A stretch of 64,000 nucleotides of DNA from Ignelater luminosus (lineage: Eukaryota; Arthropoda; Insecta; Coleoptera; Elateridae). Made by a program: the position numbers and the translations under genes. The stretch is taken from the NCBI GenBank assembly GCA_011009095.1, contig VTPC01091312.1, positions 142,113-206,112 on the forward strand, in the 5' to 3' direction. Positions 37,401 through 48,913 of this stretch are shown in pieces. The number at the start of each line of letters is the position of its first letter. Position 1 is the stretch's first letter. Below the pieces are notes generated by a model. It searched no databases. It worked only from the letters and a program-made list of their open reading frames with translations, and had not been told where the DNA came from.

Positions 37401-37885
37401 ATAATTTCGGGTTATTAAATTTTAAAATTTCACCCTTTTAATAATTTTATTGTTTAATTGTTAGTTAATTATTTACCTGTTAGCTTACAAATTTAATTAT
37501 TACGTTTGACTGATTCCTAATTGCATAAAAAAGTTGATACAGCACTGTATACTAAAAAAATGCCTTAAATTTATTTTCTATGCTCTCAAAACTATAGAAT
37601 TGACATTAACAACAATAATTATTAAACAATAATTTAAATAAGAATATTAAAACTGCCTAATTGGTATAATTTTGAATTGCCAACGTTTTATCCCCAGTTA
37701 AAAAAAATTGTTTGGATTCACAAGAAGTGACACAAAGAAGAACATCAACCAGAGTATAAACAAACATTAATTGAATTATTTACCATAATAATAATAAAGA
37801 ATATATAAGTTAGACAAACTTGATTATAAAACACATACACATAAAAACACTAAAGAATATTAAAATAATTAAAAAAGGCACTTGT
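34471..37885. other. Non-coding stretch with stray repeat ends
   Basis: No gene is supported. TTATACAAGGTGTTCCTAGAA (35893-35913) and GGGACTCCCTGTATGTA (35348 bases further is not meant; the word lies at 36350-36366) look like outer ends of small non-autonomous repeats, but they do not form one clear inverted pair. Confidence 0.3.
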
Positions 37886-37990
37886 TAAAAAAAGAATGAG
37901 AATGGACGTTGGTCGGTTTAGAGTTCTTGTCGACCGGCGTTCACTAACTAACTGCTCAGGTAAAGTCAGTTCACCTGTTTGAACTGCAAG
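37885..37990 (+). promoter_or_regulatory. GC-richer block, possible promoter or first exon
   Basis: Within a very AT-rich region, 37905-37990 contains CGTTGG, GTCGACCGGCG and GGTGGGGC. It includes CTCAG|GTAAAG (about 37956-37967), which could be a donor, and TCAGTTC, an initiator-like word, just beyond. A short frame starting ATGAGAATGGACGTTGG opens 25-28 codons only. The block might mark a transcription start of an unseen gene. There is no downstream exon to confirm it. Confidence 0.25.
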
Positions 37991-37999
37991 GTGGGGCTT

Positions 38000-40900
38000 T
38001 CACATGCTGGTCGTAAACTTGTTGATCATCCTTACTAATTATAGTCATTACATTAATATTTAATAAATTTTTTAACTTTTTTCTTTGTGCGAGTCCTAGA
38101 TATGATATTTCAATTTCAATTTTAAGAATTTATTTAAATTTTTATTAATTAGAGACAAATTTGTTCTACTTGATTGTAGCAGATGGAATGCGGACGATTT
38201 AAGTTTACTTTCAGATTTATATCGAATTAATATAAATAGAAAATATTAATTAATCAGGCAGCTTTTTCTTTTTCCTTATATCTATTCTTCATGTATACAT
38301 TGCATATTATTATCTACCATTTAGGAAGATTTTAGAATTGATCTTGAATAAAAAAATCAAATCTGTTTGAAACTGAAATTAACTCCAATTAAATCGGATT
38401 TGTCTAAATACAAGTCTAGACACTATAATATTTTTACATAGTGACTTTAAGACCAACCCAATAAGAACGCCTCCACTCCCAGCAACTCTCAACCATACTA
38501 ATCTATCCTTTATTGCACTTTCGAACGCTTTACAATATCCAAGTGTGATATGTATGACCTGTCTCTCCATCAGTCAACAATCTCTCTTTCTGTGTACTCA
38601 ATTCTCTTATTTTACATTCATGTATTCGTTTAAACTGGTTAATTCATAAAAAAGAGCTGAATAACTATGACAAATAAATTTGAATTAATTGTAGGCTATA
38701 GACTATACAAAAAAATTACTTTTAGTTTTTTATCTCAAATTTATAACAACTCATTCTAAATTGTTGCAGTTTTTTTATGAAACCAATAATTATAAGGAAC
38801 CTTCCAAAGATAAATTATCATTTTGAGTCCTTTGCTGAAACTTTCAAAATGAAACGGTCATTTTTTCGAAGGTAAATTTAAATTTATGCATTTTATACAA
38901 GTTTCTGCAATTGCTAACCAAAAGTGGCACATATCGTACATAAATAATGCAAATATTGGACAGGAAGGCGAAATGCAACAAAAATAATAATGAAGAAGCT
39001 TGAGACCCTTATCCTATTTTGGCTAAGTAGTAACTATAAAACAATTAATGTCATCATCATTAGAAATTGCATTTTGCAGTTTTTGGATTATTATGTCATT
39101 ATTTCTTACATGGTTGCAATCTTTCAAATTGCTGTTTTTAAAATTCAGTACGTAGATATTTTGGTATTTACGTCCTTTCAAGGATTTCTCTTTTGCAATA
39201 TCATTGTTCTATTTATATTTTAAAAGTTTACCATCAAAAGTGTATGATATCGCCTTTCATAAGGTGTTCAAATACTTTAAATCAATATAAATGAGATGAC
39301 ACAGATGCATAATATTGAAATTGCTGCGAAGAAAAAACTCAATTAGTTTTCTTATTAGTAGGTATCATCCATATGCATACAATAAATAATCTTTAACGAG
39401 ATTTCTGCTATAGGTATATATATGCTAATGTATATCTACTTTTCAAATATTTCTTTACATTTTTTCAATCAAACTTCATTACTTCTAACTTATCTTTTAC
39501 AATAAAGAATGAATCATTTCCTAATATTGTCTAGTTTTACTATTTATTTTCTCCAGGGACAACTTATCATTTAGTAGAATGATAAATCTATATTTAAATA
39601 ATATTGCTGTATGACAATACAGGTTCCTATATCTTCAGCTATTGCATTACTCGAAGTACCAAAGTTCAAACACAAGACAAAATTGAGAGAATTAAGAGTA
39701 TAACCTTTATATTTCCTTCAGACTAATTAATATTTGAATTTAATAATAATTAAACAGATACATAACAAATAACTCCCTCTAAAATTCAACATAATAAGAA
39801 GTTATAATAACTAATCTAAAAGCAAATTTGGGAGGGGGGTTAAGTATCACGAATAAATTTTAAAATGTTAAGCGCAGAAAAGTAACTTTGCGCTTTTTGC
39901 CGGAAGCTTGCGCCAATTGATCAAAATTTGGTATTTTGTCAAAATAATTTTAGATAGTTCTGCGATCTCAGCACTTAAATCTTCATTTAATATGATTTAA
40001 CTATCACAAAATTCGGCATACTGATGTGATGTACTGGATTAGTACGCTTCCCGAAAAATCCTTTTGGTTTTGTCCAGGAAGATTTAGAACCGTATTCTGT
40101 AATAGAACTATTTACTTACAAATGTGCCGTTGGAAGTTCAAGCATTTACTTGTTGTGTAAGTTCATTTCTTTGAAGAAATCACAGAATCGAACTAGCCCG
40201 GGGCATTAGAAGTCTAGAAATCGGTTCTATTTTCTGTTCAGATTGAGACTAGCAAACGACTACTTTTTTTTAAATTAACTTTAAAACCACATAAATACTA
40301 CACATTGATGTGGACCAGAATATTTAGAAATCCCGGGGCCAAACTGGGCCAATCCAATCCTGAAAACACCAAATTTTGGTTTCATGCAAATTTGCTCTAT
40401 TTAAACGTCTCTTATATTGGATAAGAGTATTTTTCATGTAAGAGAGCAACGTAATCATTCTCGATGAACCAGATATACACGATGACACTATTAGCTGTCG
40501 AAACGAAAAGTGTTTAGAATAAGAAATTTCCTGAGTAAAACATATTTGGTACTTCATTTTCGGGAAACACAATATTAGGTAATTTGGAAAATTCTTTCTA
40601 AATTTCTTTGTGCTCTTATTCTTTCTTGAAACATAAAATCTATGTAGCAAGTTATAACTGCAAATAAAACGTAAGAAGTATTTTGTATTTGTTAAAGCCT
40701 GCGCAAATGACCGGTTAGAAAAATTTCTTTTTGAACGCAAAGTATTGATTGCCACTTAGTTTGATTACAGGGAATGTGGACATGTTAAAAATCGATTTTG
40801 GCAACTTTCTCAATGTATGCAAGAGTAGCCTAGCAATTAGCTTCTTAAGACTGCAAGGATGCGAATGAGCTAGAGCTCCTCATCATAAGAGTTCGTCTTA

Positions 40901-41080
40901 ATATGGTATTTTAATAAAGATTTTATTGTAATACAGGAGAAACCTTTATGACGTTTTAGTGATACCTACATGTTCCAACAAGATGCAGTATCACATTTAC
41001 AAAAATAATTTTCTTTTTTTGTTCTAACCGTTTCTCCCTTAATAATTTCTATTTTGAAACTATTCAGATGATTTGAGGAA
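38000..41080. other. AT-rich non-coding stretch
   Basis: No gene is supported. A 143-codon open frame on the minus strand (40324-40755) is Ser/Lys/Phe-rich, matches nothing I know, and has no splice or promoter support. Confidence 0.4.
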
Positions 41081-41083
41081 ATC

Positions 41084-42500
41084 ATAATAGTTTGGCCTAT
41101 TTGTTTTAACGACAGAGCTTATCGTCTACGGTGTCACCATAACAATTAAACAATTGCTAGTGTTTGTTTACTAGGTGTTTCTGTCAGACTTGTCGGTACT
41201 TGCATATTTTTTGTTGCCTTTCTGTTAAAAATGTCCAGGGAAAAGCCGGTACATGACGAAATTTGTAAAATAATTAAAAATTACTTAAAAGAAGGCCGTT
41301 TTTGTTACTATTTGCCAAAACTTTAAAAATTCCTTATTCTACTGTAGAGACTATTTCTAGTAATTACGTTCTGCGTGGTTCTATGAAATGCAAAAGAAAG
41401 ACTGATCGACAGCTAACGGTGAATGCGAGAGATTTAAGAACCCTACAGGGCATTATTAAAAAGAACAGAAGAGCATCTGCATCAAAATTGTCTGTTTTGT
41501 GGGGTAAAGCATTTGGAAGGCGTGTTTCAGTTTCTACTTGCAGTAGGAAAATGAAAAAACTAGGGTACAGCTTTTACAGTTAAATCTTATTACGTCATAT
41601 GCAATGTTCACTCCATTATCGTTTTCATAGCAAAAGAGAAGCCTTTATTGACCAATAAACAAAAGAAAGCTCGTTTGATATGGGCCAAGAACCACTTAAA
41701 TTGGACAAATCAACAATGGGATTCTATTATTTGGAGCGACGAATTTCATTTTGAAGTTTGTGTCAGCGATAGCGGAAAACGAGTTCTTCGAGAACCTAAA
41801 GAGACGTATCATCCTGACTGCTTAGTGAGAAAAGTGAAATTTTCGGCATTGCTCATGGTATGGGGGTGTATGTCTAGTCAGGGCATTGGCAATTTGCTCT
41901 TTATTGATGGTACCGTTGACGCTAAAAAGTAGAAAACGATGCCATCAATTCCAAAACTTAAAACTAATGAAGGGCACTAGATTTTTCAGCAGGATGGCGC
42001 TTCAAGCCATGCTGCCAAAATAATTAAACACAGGCTGCATGAAAATAATATTCCTCTCATGGAGTGGGTTAGCAACAGCCCAGATCTGTCTCCGATAGAA
42101 AACTTATGGGGTAAAATGAAACGCCAGCTTCGTAATCATCCAGTAAGGACGAAAGAAGAACTGCGCCAGAAAATTTTAGAAATATGGAGCCAAATTACAA
42201 GGCAAGAATGCAAGCACTTTGTACGGACGCTTTCTTCAAGATTACAAGCTGTAATTCGCCAAAAAGGTGATTGCACTCAATGGTAGTAAACATTAGGACG
42301 AACTATTATGAAGATGTTTTTTTTGTGACATGTTAGATAACTTTCGTAAAAATATTAGTTTGACATATAGTTTAAAACACGTTCGTTTATATTGTTAAGC
42401 CAACTCGTGTAAATAAATATTTGGTATGTTGATTTAATTTGGTTTGATTAATAAGAAAAAATTAACATATTTGAATTTGAACAATGGGACAAACTATTAT
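41084..42500 (+). mobile_element. Tc1-like transposon, broken (about 1.42 kb)
   Basis: The left end reads TCATAATAGTTTGGCCTATTTG (41082-41103). The right end, reverse-complemented from 42502, reads TCATAATAGTTTGTCCCATTG. This is an inverted pair of about 19-20 bases with two or three mismatches, and TA lies at both edges as expected for Tc1/mariner insertion. The exact boundary is uncertain by a few bases because TAATA occurs at both ends. A second copy of the terminal word (GGACGAACTATTATGAAG, 42297-42314) lies about 190 bases inside the right end. Confidence 0.75.
41231..42286 (+). pseudogene. Tc1-like transposase pseudogene (DD34E)
   Basis: The first ATG (41231, MSREKPVHDEICKIIKNYLKE) begins the helix-turn-helix region. 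A frameshift near 41300 moves the frame to 41302-41583 (second HTH, LKIPYSTVETIS.. and ending LGYSF). Another shift near 41585 leads to 41648-41932, containing WAKNHLNWT and WSDEFHFEV with the first aspartate. Stops at 41930-41932 and about 41980 interrupt the frame. The last part (to 42286) has FQQDGASSHAAK with the second aspartate and SNSPDLSPIENLWGKMKRQL with the glutamate, 34 residues after that aspartate. The order and spacing are those of Tc1. At least two frameshifts and two stops make it inactive. Confidence 0.85.
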
Positions 42501-42504
42501 GATG

Positions 42505-45500
42505 AGTGGCTCGTACTTGAATCAGTTATCAGTCAGAATTGACTGCTCAAGTAGTGTCGTCATCTTGGTTTGTTTGGAACGTGTTACCATAACAACACTG
42601 GCCGATGACGTCACATTTGCGCAGTCAGTTGTCAAATATAAAATAATTAACCAATCAGGCAGTCCCAACCTACCCTGGAGTTAGGTCACGGGTCGCCGCT
42701 TTATCAGTATCTCTAAATGATAAGTCTTGAGAGCTTCTTTATTTCTAAACATCGAGAAATCAACGAATGGGCAAGAAATAAAAACCATTGTCGTTGTAAA
42801 TCTTCTGAGGGTATACCTGTAGAGATAGGAAGCTTTCTGATTCTAATTCGTTCTTAGCTAAAAGTGAATTTGGAAGGTATGGTTCGCTGTGAGAGAACGA
42901 AGGCAATTAATTATAAATTCTGATTTGGTGCTTTCTTGTTTAGCTTATAGAGCGACGTTGCACTGTCCGGATCACATAAGTCATAGACCAAAGCTCTTTG
43001 ATGGCCTATTTACAAGGTAAAATATATAATCTTATAATCTGACTAATAGCTGTTGTTTGAAGAGTGGCCACCTTAAGTTTTGCGCTCTACCAAAAATGTA
43101 TTATAATTGCAATAATAGAACTTAACACACTTTGAATGGTTTATATCGACAGAGGTGTAAGGTATGTAAGTTAGTCATTTGGTTAACTTAACTGCGGTAT
43201 AGATTGTCTGTGTCTTAAAAAACCTTTGGAATTGCTCAATTGCTCGCACAGAATAGTATAAAAGCAATTGCCGATAGAAGAGCAATGTTTTAGAACTGAC
43301 GACCTAGAAAGTTACGTTCTTAGTTAGAGAATATTTTATGTAAGTGTTTAGTTTTCATAAACACATCAAACGACTTTTGGGACCTTAACATCTGCAATGA
43401 TTGCCTCTACACTATATAGTGCTACTAGTTTTCTGGTTCACTTGGTTTAGAAAAATTACGCTGCTCTTGGTCTCAAATTGCAGGAGCAGAAAGAACAATA
43501 AGAAATCGATACTAGAGTCAGAAAATGAATTATCATCTAGTAGATGCAATCTGATCTCTAGAATTTGGTTTGGTATTGAATATACAATAATTTGATCACA
43601 AGCATTTTATAATCTTATTGGCTAGAATAGCATAGTTTGTAACTCTCTGCGCCACTTAGCCACTTATTGATAATGTAATTTTATTGGATAATATTGATTT
43701 TATTGCTATCTAGAACTCACCTCTGAAATTCTATCTTAGAGTTTCTTAAAAATGAACCTCTTGTGATATAATTGTTGGTCGAAAAATCAAATTCTTCAAA
43801 AAACAGATTATATTAATCAGTGCAGTACATTCATACTTTGCAAGTACTGTGCACAAGAAACATGAGATTATCGGTCTAGATATGCCTTATTAAAAAAGTC
43901 TTTTTTATCTTTCAACGGGAAAAAAGTGTTTAAGGTTAATTGCACAGCTTTGGTACTTTAACTTTTAATTGGTGGTGTTTCTTAAGTTCTTTACGAATAA
44001 TAAATCTCCGTTGATAGCCTTGCTATTTTTCTTTATGATTGTCTAGAAAGTCATCTTTATCTTTGCCATTTCAAGTCGAATTTACAGTTGTTGCTTTAAA
44101 TATTGATTTATAAACTTTTTTGAACAATGTATAATAATAAGTTTTGATACCTTATTAAGAAAGTAAGATTATGGTATTATACACTCTCAATAATGTTGAA
44201 ACTAGGTTTTGTTCATGGAATGGAATATATTAAACATCCAGAATGCTGTCCTAAAGATGCTATTGCATGTTGAGCGTTTCGAGCACTTTTAATACTCTTA
44301 AGTAGAATTCCTTACTAAAAAGAAGAGATAAAGATGTTGGCTAATAATAAGAAGCACAAATCATCTTCGTCGTTGAACAGTAAAGCCGAAGCTTGAATAC
44401 GACCAAAGCCCATAACTTCTCTATCCTGTTTCTCGCAAAAAGATTTTATTATTATGCTATGGTGATGAGATAAGCAGATGTAAACTGTTTTTAGACAATT
44501 TGACATTTACAGACCTAAACTTTGAATGTTAAAAGATTAATGCGCATTATCCCACTATATATTGTAACAGGTATGTGCTAGAATATACATAAATATTCTC
44601 AAATAAGGAAACACTTAAAAATCAAAATGAGAAAACATAAATAAGAAACATAATATAACTTGTTGATTAATTACGTCTTTCTAATGCAAAAAGTAAAACA
44701 GGAACGTTTTTGAATTCAAAATTTGTTTCTGTCTCCAATTCGAAAATCTTATTCGCATGCTTTAAAGCACCGTAAAAAAGTTTTTGTTCATTACATTCGT
44801 TCTATTCAAAACTAAATTTGGAGCAAGTTTTTTCCTTAATTTTCGTTTTGATTAATGATGATTTCAAGTGCACTGAGACAAAAAGTGCTATTTTTGTTTC
44901 TGATTGACAGATTTATTGGTAAGAATCTCCTGCTGACTTTCTCATTCTCCAATACGTGAATAAATTTAGATCGCTTTTGGCTTAACATATGTAAGAGATG
45001 GTAGAAATGAATAGAAATAATAATCATTTTTATTATTATTAAAATGTTTTTATTTTTTCTTTTTTACTTAAATTAAAACAATGTTTTATTATTTTACAAA
45101 CACGCTAAATCCATATATTTTTTTTCTGGATTAACTCCAGTTTCTCTACCTGCTAGAATAATAAGAAACCTGTGACCGGAAATGGAGGCCCTTCTCGTTC
45201 ATTGTAAATGAATAATGAAAGCAAAAACTTAAAAGCGTGACTAAAAAAGGGTTGCCTTTTGTTTTAATTTCCTTACAAGCATCTCATACTCAAAAAGGAA
45301 TGGATTATTTTAGAAAATTGTTTTAAATCTATGACCGGAAATGCTGCCAAGTACACTCTCGTTAGATTAAATCTCTTTTAAAGTAGTACAATTCCAGCAA
45401 ATGAACAAGAAAACCATAAACAGATAAAAACGTATGCGTTAAGAAATTCAATTCCTTTTGCATTCATAAAAGTGAAACCGTATATACAGAGTCGTATTAA

Positions 45501-46075
45501 ACACAAAACGAGTTTGAAATTGGAAAATATATAAAGAAAGATAATTTCTATTTTATTTTTAAATTTATAAATATTTTTACTGGATGTTTATTTTTATTCC
45601 GTCATTTGAATTGTGTTTTACATGTACTTCTATTTGGAGGCTCAGAACTTTTTCTACGAGCACGATTTTTAAATAGGATTGACAAAAAAAAGGTTTTTAT
45701 CTTGTTCAGTACATCGGGAGACATACTGTATGTTTTAAAGTTGCACAAATAAGACAACATTGATCAGATCAAGAACAGTTTTAAAAGTTTTTATCCGTTT
45801 CTAGCTTCGATTAGTGTTTTGATCATTAATTTTTTTTACCGATTGTAAAATCATTTTTACATTTTTGAGACTTTTTGCAAGTCTGTCTAGAATGGATAAC
45901 AACTGAGAGCATTAAGCATGTCACGTATTGGTTTTCCTCGTAGTGTATATCTACTTTTGCTTTCTTTCTGTAAAAGACGAATATTAGGCATAGAAAAACT
46001 CTTCGAAACAAAATAAAACTCAGATAAATCAGGCTCTATCAAATTTATTTAGTAAAAGGAAAAAACACAGAGAGT
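42505..46075. other. Non-coding stretch
   Basis: No gene is supported. Just outside the Tc1-like element (42580-42670) are a palindromic TGACGTCA (42606-42613) and a CCAATCAG word (42651-42658), but no transcribed frame follows. TGACCGGAAATG occurs twice in the same orientation (45173 and about 45332), each followed within 25 bases by CTCGTT, perhaps a short repeated unit. Confidence 0.35.
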
Positions 46076-46079
46076 ACTA

Positions 46080-47550
46080 CACAGAAATAAAAAACATAAA
46101 AACAACAAGGGAGAAAAGCTAACCTATTGTCTGGCTTGCAGTCGGAACAAACTAAATAAAACACAAACCCATCTTCCATTATGACACTAGTGAACCAAGT
46201 GACTCAATTATACCGGTCCAGAACTCAACAAAAGAAACCATTTTGCCCATCTTTAGCTTTGAAGAAGATTATGTATCACACTGTGGAAAGTGTAGCTTGT
46301 ACAAATGTCAGAGAGAAAAGGTAAACAGAAGACAAAGGGGCTTTCTAATGTATAAGGAAATCAGCCGTCATGTACTGGCTAAAACAGGGTGAGTTCAACA
46401 AAGCCGAATCTCTACTATGTGTTTTCGTAAACAACAAATGAATAAATGAAGCAAATTGCGAATGAATGTCGAACCCCATAGGAAACAACTAGGAAGAGTA
46501 AAATGACTTTTGAGTTTATACCGAATATACGCATTTACAGAATCCGCGATAAATCGTAAGCACTAATTTGCTTTCTTATCCAACATTGTTTCTGTAAGGT
46601 GAGAATGTAAGCTCAACACCTGTTGAGTTTATTTTTTTTTTTTACAAGTAGTCTGTTACTACTGCGGCTGCAAAATCTACATTAGTAGACACATATCGGT
46701 CTGGACGTCATAACCCTGTCTTTCTGAAACTGTTCACAGCTTGTTTCCATCGTGGGTGTTTTTGATACTCAGAGGTTGTCTAGGAAATCCATACAATCTT
46801 GACGTTCTTAGGAGAAAAAGCATTACTCGTACATTCAGTGTCTGGCTGTGGCTGCTATGACCATCGAGCACAACCAAGACTTAATTGTCTTTAGATGGTT
46901 TTACATAACTAATGACATGTTGAAGAAATTGATAGAACCCTGACAATAAAAAATAGTTCCCGGTGGTGCTTCATACCTCAAGCTCTCTTTCATGCGTTTT
47001 CCAGCGTAAATTATAAATGTTGGACAGACAATAAAATCTACTGGCATTCATACAGTAAGTTTCTGTGACATTCTGACCCCTCTCATAGGGTGTGATAGCA
47101 CGAACTTGGTACCTACCCTTTTGAGCTATCATCTTCTTTGGTTTTTGTACGATAGTGTACAATCTTTTAGCGACATTCAATTCATTGTCTGCCGTGTTTT
47201 TTTGCAAATCCACAATCCTACTGAAGCTTGTTGTCCTAACCAGAGCAGTAGCTTCCATTATTTTAGGCTTAATTCAAGATGACGGTTCCTGTATCTCTTC
47301 AAACCTAACAATCTTTTTACAGGTTAAATCTTGTTAAATTTTGTTCCTTTTTATAATTTTGTAAGCCAATTGTCTAAGACCTTCATGTGTCAGTCCACAA
47401 ACATGCGCTCCATCGGATCATTTTCTAGTTCCTGTAGGAAATCTGCACATCTTTCTAATGGTAGCTTACGTTTTCCATCGTGTGAAACTTTTTGATTGCA
47501 TTTTAGTTCTCTCCTAAGGGTTGGTTTTGGAACATCGTAAGACCTGGCCA
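46080..47550 (-). pseudogene. Pogo/jerky-like transposase relic (DDE_1)
   Basis: Minus-strand frames give the family's blocks in order. VARSYDVPKPTLRRELKCNQ (about 47545-47490) is the psq-type helix-turn-helix. LPLERCADFLQELEND and GLTHEGLRQLAYKIIKR (about 47475-47350) form the CENP-B-like second helix region. IMEATALVRTTSFSR (about 47260-47215) precedes the DDE domain. MIAQKGRYQVRAITPYERGQ and NVTETYCMNAS (47130-47030) correspond to the K....G..S.ERG..VT....VNA core. VLVVLDGHSSH (about 46880-46845) is the second aspartate block. The first DETG block appears deleted, and several stops and shifts interrupt the rest. The C-terminal part can be followed faintly to about 46080. I found no clear terminal repeats. 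Confidence 0.7.
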
Positions 47551-47554
47551 CATT

Positions 47555-48120
47555 ATAACTAAACCATAAGTTAAAACGTTTTGTTATAATGCTAGATGTA
47601 AAGGCAGATGCAATTCGTATAATAATTTAAATATACATGCATGCAATAACCAGAACTAAACATAAATATTACAAGAAATTGCGTAGTTACCATGAAATGC
47701 AAATATCTGCAAAAATGACTCATATCCAAACCCAATCGTTTTTCGCATTATGACTGTAGGATGTGTTTCAGCTTATACACTACAGATATGACTATGGCAA
47801 TTAAAAAATGTATAATTGAAGGGATCATTTCCTTTTCCTTAGCCACTGCTGTAAAAACACAATGTTGCAAAATAACATACCAAAAGGTGTACAGCGTATT
47901 CGAGTCCAAAACTAAGCACGGAAGTTTTCTATACCTAATGTTTAAAATGACTTACACAGATTTCTTTTAATAACAATATTAGCGTTCTTAATTGCAGAAA
48001 CTCAGCTTTTCTCTGAAATAAACAGTTAATTTTCCTCCAATTATTATTTGAGCGACAAGAACAAGAGACCATCCCGGGCAAAAATAGCTGGTAGAAGTTT
48101 TTTACCGAATACAGTGTATA
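47555..48120. other. Non-coding stretch
   Basis: No gene or structured repeat supported apart from the hairpin region starting near 48123. Confidence 0.4.
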
Positions 48121-48161
48121 TCTTGTATTCTCTAAATGTATTTAATAACTTCGCAGCTATG

Positions 48162-48537
48162 CCCTCCCAATTCTGAAAATAAAGTTGCTAAGTAGCAACT
48201 CTTATAACCACTGGCTCTAGCAACCGCAGTAGCAACTTTTTTATCCACTTCATAGTTACCAAGTTGTTTGTATAAATTTAGAGAATACAAAATTAAGCTT
48301 TAGCGGCTATCAAGTGACTTACCTGAACTGCTTGATAGCCACTTTGAGTTACAGAATTGGGCGGATTAAGGGCCGATTTTATAATCCTTGGATGATCTTA
48401 TCAAACGTATTATTGCCATGGATACAATTCTGACAATGATAACCAACCATGCCAATAATACCTCGGATAAAGTTGCTATCGTAGTTGCTAGTGGTTGAAG
48501 AGTTGCTACTTAGCAACTTTATTTACATAATTAAGGG
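48162..48537. repeat. Hairpin-rich MITE (~376 bp)
   Basis: The outer ends are inverted copies: 48162-48214 against the reverse complement of 48486-48537, sharing an identical run AATAAAGTTGCTAAGTAGCA that continues ACTCTT, then AACCACT. The end unit itself contains GTTGCT..AGCAAC stems. Inside lie further hairpins: GGCTATCAAG/CTTGATAGCC (48305-48340) and TATTATTGCCATGG/CCATGCCAATAATA (48408-48461). A separate inverted pair, 48123-48141 with 48272-48290 (TTGTATTCTCTAAAT), straddles the left end, which suggests a second nested palindrome. There is no coding capacity and no clear target duplication. I read it as a non-autonomous foldback DNA element. Confidence 0.7.
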
Positions 48538-48689
48538 AAATATTTATAGTTTTAATAAAATGGCAGACCTGATCTAAAAAGCCTCATTAAAAATATTCTT
48601 GAGAATCAATTACAGTTTAAAGGAAATCTTTAAACTTCAAGCCTGTAGAGTAGGAGTAGTAGATTCCAAAATGTCTTGAGTAACCTTCT

Positions 48690-48911
48690 ACGTTTAGCAT
48701 GCGAAGATTAGCAACACATATTGGTGAATTTAGAAGGACAAAAAAACCAGTTGTTCAACAAGTTCAGGTATTATCACTAGAAGATTCACCAAAACGTTCG
48801 ATATTTTGCTAGTAATTATTAAGACGAAATGAAACAGATTCGCATTTTACTTATCGACTGATAAGGCATCTTTTACTAGGTCAGGAATTGTGAACAGCAA
48901 TACTGTTCATG
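48690..48911 (+). pseudogene. Old transposase relic, left part (split by insertions)
   Basis: The plus strand reads RRLATHIGEFRRTKKPVVQQ, then QVLSLEDSPKRSIFC, a degraded LLRRNE.D, and FTRSGIVNSNTVHV directly before the Tc1-like element. These words follow the order QEL.PED...R..FC.WLL, then DEA.FTR.G..N..N.HVWA, of a group of Tc1/mariner-superfamily transposases frequent in arthropods. The matching continuation lies across two insertions at 50021-50044 and 51340 onward. Confidence 0.6.
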
Positions 48912-48913
48912 TA

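Noticed and set aside
40324..40755. 143-codon minus-strand frame
   Set aside because: No recognised motif, no splice sites or promoter, and composition like translated AT-rich DNA. A similarity of a short IWKI word to the frame at 28452 looks like chance.
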